Shown one piece after another: positions 1 to 3,870 of a stretch of 6,444 nt of DNA (positions are counted from its first letter, which is position 1; each line of letters starts with the position of its first letter). The position numbers and the translations under genes are program-made. The DNA comes from Dehalococcoidia bacterium (GTDB lineage Bacteria; Chloroflexota; Dehalococcoidia; UBA3495). The notes under the pieces are model-generated. The model made no database searches. It worked only from the letters and a program-made list of their open reading frames with translations, and was not told where the DNA came from. The DNA lies in NCBI GenBank assembly GCA_028822675.1, contig JAPKDE010000148.1, forward strand, positions 1-6,444. The letters are read 5' to 3'.

Positions 1-40
1 CAAATACCTGCGTCTCCGTATATCCCCCACCGACCCCCTA

Positions 41-49
41 TGCTACAAT
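41..49 (+). promoter_or_regulatory. Putative extended -10 promoter for the adenosyltransferase-hisHA operon
   Basis: The bases TGCTACAAT match an extended -10 element (TG-n-TATAAT) with one mismatch in the hexamer. No convincing -35 hexamer sits 16-18 bases upstream, which is acceptable for an extended -10 site. Transcription would start near position 56, leaving a leader of about 85 bases before the preferred GTG start. Bases 1-40 hold no recognisable gene end. The leader contains only a weak 5-bp hairpin (TGACA 51-55 with TGTCA 67-71). Confidence 0.4.
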
Positions 50-128
50 CTGACATGCCAACAGACTGTCATTTTGGGTCATCTCACGCCTGAAACCTGA
101 CGTTGGCAGACATCAAAATTGTTACTTC

Positions 129-135
129 GAAGGTG
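129..135 (+). promoter_or_regulatory. Ribosome binding site selecting GTG 142
   Basis: GAAGGTG lies 6 bases before GTG 142 and is the only Shine-Dalgarno-like sequence near the candidate starts of the adenosyltransferase. The TTG at 103 has none. Confidence 0.5.
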
Positions 136-141
136 CTGCGC

Positions 142-726
142 GTGTCTTCTTCTACATCGAATACATCTGATGAATACAGGAAAAAGGTTTACACAAAATT
201 CGGCGACGCCGGAGAGACCAGCCTGCTGTACGGCGGGCGAGTTTCCAAAAACGGACTGAACACAGAGGCTTACGGAATCACCGATGAGGCCGTCTCTGTC
301 ATGGGGCTGGCCAGGGCTATGACCAGCAACCCTAAGGTGAACGACATTTTGCGACAATTGCAGCGGGAGTTGTTCACCATTGCCGCTGAATTGGCCACTG
401 ACCCCGGTAAATATGAGCTGTTCCAACAGCATTTCAAGCCGGTCACAGCAGAGATGGTCACGTCTTTGGAAGAGACCATCGACTCCTTGGAAGAGGAGTT
501 TGAAATGCCCAAGGTGTTTATCCTGCCTGGCGGTTCCCAGGCGTCAGCGGCCATTGACCTGGCTCGTTGCGTGATCCGGACGTCTGAGCGCCGTGTGGTC
601 GCTATGGCCGAGGCCGACGCCCTGACTAACGGTCTAATCATGAGCTATCTCAACCGGCTGGGTGACCTGTTGTTTGTTTTGGCCCGGTACGAAGACCGTG
701 ACATTCCCATAGAACGGGCTACCTAA
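142..726 (+). CDS. PduO-type ATP:cob(I)alamin adenosyltransferase
   Basis: The enzyme transfers the 5'-deoxyadenosyl group of ATP to cob(I)alamin, making coenzyme B12 in the cytosol. From the GTG at 142 it has 194 residues, normal for this trimeric helical-bundle family. The N-terminal ATP-binding signature KVYTKFGDAGETSL lies at about residues 15-28, followed by GGRVSK, an AYG..DE motif (44-49), LPGGS (128-132) and the Arg-rich stretch ARCVIRTSERR (141-151), then YLNRLGDLLFVLAR (169-182). These match PduO/MMAB proteins rather than CobA or EutT. Start choice: GTG 142 is preceded by GAAGGTG (129-135) at a 6-base gap. A longer in-frame start, TTG 103, adds 13 residues but has no Shine-Dalgarno sequence and follows a TGA at 91. 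Its partner B12 enzyme is not in the window. The stop codon lies inside a 40-base tandem duplication. hisH follows after 68 bases, probably in the same transcript. The family is certain; the exact start is likely but unproven. Confidence 0.93.
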   Translation: MSSSTSNTSDEYRKKVYTKFGDAGETSLLYGGRVSKNGLNTEAYGITDEAVSVMGLARAMTSNPKVNDILRQLQRELFTIAAELATDPGKYELFQQHFKPVTAEMVTSLEETIDSLEEEFEMPKVFILPGGSQASAAIDLARCVIRTSERRVVAMAEADALTNGLIMSYLNRLGDLLFVLARYEDRDIPIERAT

Positions 727-778
727 GCCGCGTTTAAGCGACATTCCCATAAAACGGTCAACTTAGCCGCGTTCAAGT
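700..778 (+). repeat. Imperfect 40-bp tandem duplication across the adenosyltransferase stop codon
   Basis: Copy 1 (700-739) and copy 2 (740-778) both begin GACATTCCCATA, share AGCCGCGTT and end CAAG/TAAG. By eye they differ at five positions plus a one-base deletion over about 39 bases. Copy 1 encodes the final residues of the adenosyltransferase (DIPIERAT) and its stop. Copy 2 is out of frame and fills most of the gap before hisH, ending just ahead of its ribosome binding region. The pattern fits a local duplication by slippage or unequal exchange that has since diverged. Confidence 0.85.
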
Positions 779-794
779 AAGAGAACTCAGTAGT

Positions 795-1403
795 ATGAAA
801 CTGGTGGTAATTGATTACGAGTCTGGGAACCTGCGCAGCGTTTCACGGGCGTTGGAATCCCAGGGAGTGGCTCCTTTAGTCACCGGCGACGCGTCTGAAT
901 TCGATGACGCCGACGCCATGGTCCTCCCCGGTGTTGGTTCCGGTCCCGCCGCCATGGACGCACTGAACCAAAGAAACCTGGTGGGACCTATTCGTGTTTT
1001 TATTGCCTCGGGCCGACCGTTTCTGGGCGTTTGTCTGGGGCTGCAATTGCTGATGGACCGCACTGAAGAGGGTGATGAACCCTGTCTAGGCGTGGTTCAA
1101 GGCAATGCCAAACATCTGCCAGCCGGACAAAAAGTGCCCCACATGGGCTGGAACAGTGTTCGGTTCAACAACCAACACCCAGTGTTGGCGGGCATTAACC
1201 AAGACAGCTATTTCTACTTTGTGCACAGCTATTACGCCGCCCCGGAAGACCCCACCGGCGTCAGTGGCATCACCGAGTATGGAATCCCTTTCTGCAGCAT
1301 CTACGCCAAGGACAATCTGGTGGCTACCCAGTTCCACCCAGAGAAAAGCGGCCCGGCTGGGTTGCGTTTTTACAAGAATTTTATTGGGCTGGCTTCAGCT
1401 TAA
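795..1403 (+). CDS. hisH: Imidazole glycerol phosphate synthase, glutamine amidotransferase subunit HisH
   Basis: HisH hydrolyses glutamine and channels ammonia to the HisF cyclase, which converts PRFAR to IGP and AICAR in histidine synthesis. The 202-residue product is full length for a class I (triad) glutamine amidotransferase. It opens with the typical MKLVVIDYESGNLRSV, has the oxyanion-loop PGVG at 45-48, the nucleophile Cys80 in GVCLGLQLL, the HisH-type HMGWN segment at 116-120, and the catalytic His181 and Glu183 in QFHPEKSG. All triad residues are present, so it should be active. The ATG at 795 is preceded by a purine-rich stretch (AAGAGAA, 779-785). It lies between the cobalamin adenosyltransferase and hisA on the same strand. 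Its obligate partner hisF is absent from the window. GuaA, CarA and PdxT are ruled out by length and by the HisH-specific motifs. Confidence 0.97.
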   Translation: MKLVVIDYESGNLRSVSRALESQGVAPLVTGDASEFDDADAMVLPGVGSGPAAMDALNQRNLVGPIRVFIASGRPFLGVCLGLQLLMDRTEEGDEPCLGVVQGNAKHLPAGQKVPHMGWNSVRFNNQHPVLAGINQDSYFYFVHSYYAAPEDPTGVSGITEYGIPFCSIYAKDNLVATQFHPEKSGPAGLRFYKNFIGLASA

Positions 1404-1443
1404 CGAAAGGCCGTCCAGCCTTGTCTATCCGCCCCGCCTAACC

Positions 1444-1465
1444 ACGGAATTAATACGGAATTTAT
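1444..1465 (+). repeat. 11-bp tandem repeat abutting the hisA start
   Basis: Two adjacent copies, ACGGAATTAAT (1444-1454) and ACGGAATTTAT (1455-1465), differ at one position. The second ends directly before the hisA ATG and carries the weak ribosome binding site CGGAA. The rest of the 62-base hisH-hisA gap has only a weak hairpin (AAGGC 1407-1411 with GCCTT 1418-1422). Confidence 0.75.
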
Positions 1466-2182
1466 ATGGAAGTAATCCCCGCCATTGACCTGAAAGCAGG
1501 ACGCTGCGTGCGCCTATTTCAGGGTGACTTCAACCAGGAAACTGTTTTCTCCGACGACCCACTTGCAACGGCGCTGCAGTGGCAAGAACAGGGCGGCCAC
1601 CGCTTACATCTGGTCGATTTGGACGGGGCAGTTCAGGGCGCTCCGGCCCACCTTGAAGTAATCTCGGCGATTGTCCGCGCCCTTGATATTCCAGTGCAGG
1701 TTGGTGGCGGCATCCGAGACCTGGCCACCGCCGATGCCTGGCTTGAGATAGGCGTTGACCGGGTGGTCATTGGCACTGCGGCGGTGCGAGACCCGGAAAT
1801 GGTCCAGGCTGTTTGCCGGAAGCACGGTAGCGAACGCGTGGTGGTGTCAGTTGACGCCAAGGATGGCATGGTGGCGTTACAGGGGTGGAAAGAGGCCAGC
1901 ACCAAGACTGTGTTTGAACTTGCTGAGGAAATGTCCCAAATCGGGGTTGTCAGAATTCTCTACACAGACATTGCCCGTGACGGCGCACTCACCGGGCCAG
2001 ACTTTGCCATCAACGCTCGTTTGGTCAATGAAACCAGTCTGGCGATACAGGCATCCGGCGGAGTTGCGTCAGTCGAGAACATCAAGGAGCTGGTGCCAAC
2101 CGGGGTTGAGGGCGTGATAGTGGGCCGGGCCATCTACACGGGGGCGGTCAATTTGTCCGAGGCCGTGTCAGCCGTCGCTTAG
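1466..2182 (+). CDS. hisA: Phosphoribosylformimino-5-aminoimidazole carboxamide ribotide isomerase HisA
   Basis: HisA converts ProFAR to PRFAR by an Amadori rearrangement, the step before HisF-HisH. The 238-residue product is full length for this (beta/alpha)8 barrel. The general acid/base pair is visible as Asp8 in VIPAIDLKAGRCVRL and Asp130 in VSVDAKDG. Phosphate-binding loops appear as VGGGIR (79-84), IGTAA (102-106), ASGGV (196-200) and IVGRA (218-222); LQGW (138-141) and YTDIARDG (167-174) also fit HisA. Asp8 is shared with HisF, but HisF starts with a KRIIPCLD-type motif, so HisA is favoured. PriA-type dual activity on the tryptophan intermediate cannot be excluded by eye. The ATG at 1466 follows CGGAA at 1456-1460. 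The gene follows hisH by 62 bases and its TAG overlaps the TAA of the opposing acetyltransferase gene by 4 bases. Confidence 0.97.
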   Translation: MEVIPAIDLKAGRCVRLFQGDFNQETVFSDDPLATALQWQEQGGHRLHLVDLDGAVQGAPAHLEVISAIVRALDIPVQVGGGIRDLATADAWLEIGVDRVVIGTAAVRDPEMVQAVCRKHGSERVVVSVDAKDGMVALQGWKEASTKTVFELAEEMSQIGVVRILYTDIARDGALTGPDFAINARLVNETSLAIQASGGVASVENIKELVPTGVEGVIVGRAIYTGAVNLSEAVSAVA

Positions 2183-2808
2183 TCTGCCGTGGTCTGACCG
2201 GAAGAAAATGGCTGGCTGCCATCTGTGTCGGACGTCCGGAATCGTGCGGCCAGTCGCCCTTCTGCAGTGGCGAACCAGTCTTCTCGGAGCACGTCCATCA
2301 GCAGGAAATCGTGGGCCATCCTCCGGATCGGCTTCACGGGATTGAACCCGCTCTTAGAGAAACTTTTCTGGGCTCGGCCGTTCCACTCCAGCGTATGCAA
2401 GTAGACCTTTGTCAAGTTGCGGGCGTTGAACATGTGGTCCAGTAGCGTGGTCACCGCGTCGTAGCCGTAGCCGTCGCTCCAGTAATCACGATCACCAATG
2501 ACAATCCCCAATTCTGCTTCGCGGTTGACCGTATCGAGGTCGTAATACATACAATTGCCAATGAAAAGGCCGTCCAACGTTTCAATAGAGTAATGGTGGG
2601 ATCCGGGCGTGGGGTACTTCATCTGGTCTTCAAACAACTTCAGATAGCGTTCAAATGACATAGTCAGCGGAATGGCAGCGTCCAAACGAGCTAGTTCCGG
2701 GTCACTCCGCCACCGATAATCATTCTCGGCGTCCTCAAATTGCTTGTCTCGTAAGACAATCCTTGCCCCCTCTAACCTTGAATAAGGAGCATCCGCTGCG
2801 TCGGCCAT
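2179..2808 (-). CDS. GNAT-family N-acetyltransferase (RimJ/RimL-like)
   Basis: A 209-residue cytosolic protein of the acetyl-CoA-dependent GNAT fold, of the RimJ/RimL type that acetylates protein N-termini, antibiotics or small amines; the substrate cannot be predicted. It opens with the typical GARIVLRD strand (14-21) and a WRSDPE helix (33-38). Motif A follows as AELGIVIGDRDYW (98-110) with the pyrophosphate-binding loop SDGYGYDA (111-118), then YLHTLEWNGRAQKSFSKSGF (136-155), the family's N-x-R-A...K-x-GF motif, and DFLLMDVLREDWF (167-179). The usual basic or Gln residue before the loop appears to be replaced by Trp/Ser. The last 30 residues form a polar, low-complexity tail beyond the fold. 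The ATG at 2808 has AAAGGA 9 bases upstream, inside the end of the Nudix gene. Only 4 bases separate the two genes, so they are probably co-transcribed and translationally coupled. Confidence 0.88.
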   Translation of the reverse strand: MADAADAPYSRLEGARIVLRDKQFEDAENDYRWRSDPELARLDAAIPLTMSFERYLKLFEDQMKYPTPGSHHYSIETLDGLFIGNCMYYDLDTVNREAELGIVIGDRDYWSDGYGYDAVTTLLDHMFNARNLTKVYLHTLEWNGRAQKSFSKSGFNPVKPIRRMAHDFLLMDVLREDWFATAEGRLAARFRTSDTDGSQPFSSGQTTAD

Positions 2809-2812
2809 TTAT

Positions 2813-3280
2813 TTAGGTCCTTTCCCCGGATCCGGCATTGTCCCTTTCTGCAATCAGGTCCAGTGCCCTCTGCAATACATTGGCTTCGTTGGCATGGGCC
2901 AGCGTTTTTACCGCCTGCTTGGCGTCAAACCATTGGACCACATCAAATTCAGGGTCGTGTTGGTCCGTTGCCCCGCCTACGGGAATCATCAGATAGAAAT
3001 GGACTGTCTTATGGTAGCGAACTTCTTTCTCCCGGTCAGCAAACCAGTAGTCAATGCTGCCCAATGAGCCGTCAATCTCCACTTCCAACCCGGTCTCTTC
3101 CCTGACTTCACGCAAGGCCGTCTCTTCCAGTGTCTCACCGGGGTCTGGAGTGCCTTTGGCCAGGCTCCAGCGCACTGGTTGGCTACGGCCGCAGAGCACA
3201 GTCTCCAGCCGCCCTGCGTTCATCTGGTAGACCACGCCCCCAGCCGAAACCGGGGTTTCAACCCGGGATTTGGCATTCAT
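2813..3280 (-). CDS. Nudix hydrolase (MutT / Ap4A-hydrolase-like)
   Basis: A 155-residue cytosolic protein expected to hydrolyse a nucleoside diphosphate linked to another group, using Mg2+. The Nudix box is complete: Gly43, Glu49, then REVREETGL at 57-65, fitting G-x5-E-x7-REUXEEXGU with metal-binding Glu58, Glu61 and Glu62. The RWSLAKG segment before it (37-43) and KTVHFYLM (91-98) with EFDVVQWF (111-118) after it resemble the diadenosine-polyphosphate/MutT subgroup, in which W-x-L-P-K-G is common; here Pro is replaced by Ala. The substrate cannot be fixed from sequence. The ATG at 3280 is supported by AAAGGA on the minus strand (3290-3295) with a 9-base gap. It has its own promoter upstream (3346-3375) and is the first gene of a two-gene unit with the acetyltransferase. 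Confidence 0.93.
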   Translation of the reverse strand: MNAKSRVETPVSAGGVVYQMNAGRLETVLCGRSQPVRWSLAKGTPDPGETLEETALREVREETGLEVEIDGSLGSIDYWFADREKEVRYHKTVHFYLMIPVGGATDQHDPEFDVVQWFDAKQAVKTLAHANEANVLQRALDLIAERDNAGSGERT

Positions 3281-3312
3281 ATCAGTTGATCCTTTTTGCT
3301 AACACGTTTGGC

Positions 3313-3326
3313 CCGCCAGATGGCGG
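3313..3326. repeat. Perfect inverted repeat in the Nudix gene leader
   Basis: CCGCCA and TGGCGG flank a GA dinucleotide, giving a GC-rich dyad. It lies between the predicted start of transcription (about 3339) and the Nudix ribosome binding site. It has no T-run on either strand, so it is not an intrinsic terminator. It could be an operator or a small leader hairpin. Confidence 0.4.
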
Positions 3327-3345
3327 CGACCAAACACAGTTAACA

Positions 3346-3375
3346 ATTGTAAGTGTCGGGTTTGAGGGCAGTCAA
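3346..3375 (-). promoter_or_regulatory. Sigma-70-type promoter for the Nudix-acetyltransferase pair
   Basis: On the minus strand TTGACT (3370-3375) and TACAAT (3346-3351) are separated by 18 bases; each hexamer matches the consensus at five of six positions. Transcription would start near 3339, giving a leader of about 60 bases before the Nudix ATG. The -10 box sits within an 8-bp palindrome (ACAATTGT). The rest of the 139-base gap (3281-3419) holds no gene I can support and no terminator for the upstream sulfur-carrier gene. Confidence 0.55.
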
Positions 3376-3419
3376 TACGATTATGGGGCGGCTAGGCGAC
3401 CGATCGAAGAGTTGACCCA

Positions 3420-3686
3420 CTAGTTGCCGCCGCCGATTGCCGGGACAAAGTGGACCTCGCTGTTCTCACCAACCTTGGTCAGCATACCCATAATCGCTAC
3501 GTCGCCATCAATGGCCACGGCCAGGCTCTCGCGAATCTCGCCGTCTTCTACCAGTCGGTCTTTGATACCCGGATACATTTTTTCCAACCGGTCGACAACT
3601 TGGCCGATGTTGCCAGCATCCAGTTCCAGTTTCTTGATACCGGACGTTAGCTTTTGGAGCATGGTTGGTATGAAAATCGTGGCCAA
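3420..3686 (-). CDS. CysO/MoaD/ThiS-family ubiquitin-like sulfur carrier protein
   Basis: An 88-residue beta-grasp protein. Carriers of this kind are adenylated at a C-terminal Gly-Gly by a ThiF/MoeB-type enzyme and then carry sulfur as a thiocarboxylate, for molybdopterin (MoaD), thiazole (ThiS) or cysteine (CysO) synthesis. The start IFIPTMLQKLTSG, the centre YPGIKDRLVEDGEIRESLAVAIDGD (38-62, read in two parts) and the end VHFVPAIGGGN resemble mycobacterial CysO more than MoaD. The Gly run is at 85-87 and is followed by Asn88, so Gly-Gly is not terminal and may need trimming. The start is TTG at 3686, supported by GAGGAG (3695-3700) 8 bases upstream; this is the only candidate that gives the full first beta strand. 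It lies downstream of a Mo-hydroxylase gene, which allows a MoaD role, but a strong terminator separates them. No activating enzyme or Mec+-type protease is in the window. Confidence 0.85.
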   Translation of the reverse strand: MATIFIPTMLQKLTSGIKKLELDAGNIGQVVDRLEKMYPGIKDRLVEDGEIRESLAVAIDGDVAIMGMLTKVGENSEVHFVPAIGGGN

Positions 3687-3694
3687 AATCCAGG

Positions 3695-3700
3695 CTCCTC
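3695..3700 (-). promoter_or_regulatory. Ribosome binding site deciding the TTG start of the sulfur carrier
   Basis: GAGGAG on the minus strand stands 8 bases before TTG 3686. An ATG overlapping this site (3700-3702) is in another frame and gives an unrelated translation. Confidence 0.6.
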
Positions 3701-3764
3701 ATTTATCTGTTTTGCAATGACGAACCGGTTAGGTCCGCTGTCTTCAGGTTCTGATATGGCGGGT

Positions 3765-3777
3765 GGGTTGTCAACCC
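3765..3777. repeat. GGGTTG-T-CAACCC dyad upstream of the sulfur-carrier gene
   Basis: A perfect 6-bp inverted repeat around a single T. On the minus strand it contains a consensus TTGACA (3769-3774), but no -10 hexamer lies at 15-19 bases, so I do not call a promoter. It may be a regulator site. The 184-base gap 3687-3870 otherwise holds the terminator at 3790-3834 and a chance-sized AACCGGTT palindrome (3723-3730). Confidence 0.3.
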
Positions 3778-3789
3778 CAAACCAGAATC

Positions 3790-3834
3790 AAAAAGGCCGA
3801 CCATTCAGGCATTTCTGCCCGAACGATCGGCCTT
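3790..3834 (-). terminator. Rho-independent terminator after the Mo-hydroxylase large subunit
   Basis: Read on the minus strand, AAGGCCGA (3834-3827) pairs with TCGGCCTT (3800-3793) over 8 bp and is followed by a run of five T (3794-3790). Within the loop a second stem forms: GCCCGAA (3817-3823) with TTCAGGC (3804-3810), one mismatch, around a 6-base loop. The hairpin begins 36 bases past the large-subunit stop. On the plus strand no T-run follows it, so it acts in one direction. Confidence 0.8.
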
Positions 3835-3870
3835 AGGTGAACTTAGTATAAAGCCAGGTTAAAAGCTGGG

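Noticed and set aside
50..141. Cobalamin riboswitch in the leader of the adenosyltransferase gene
   Set aside because: The leader is under 90 bases and I see no B12-box sequence or multi-stem fold; only a 5-bp AT-rich hairpin is present.
1407..1422. Hairpin AAGGC/GCCTT after hisH
   Set aside because: A 5-bp stem with no T-run; not a credible terminator, and hisA follows on the same strand.
2201..2222. Minus-strand terminator-like hairpin (ATGGC/GCCAT followed by TTTTCTTC)
   Set aside because: It lies inside the acetyltransferase coding region, upstream of its stop, and the stem is only 5 bp; a functional terminator here would cut the message.
2229..2238. CGGACGTCCG palindrome
   Set aside because: A single 10-bp palindrome within coding sequence with no promoter nearby; expected by chance.
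3130..3423. Plus-strand open frame of 97 codons spanning the Nudix promoter
   Set aside because: Antisense to the Nudix gene and its promoter, with proline/arginine-rich translation typical of a non-coding frame.
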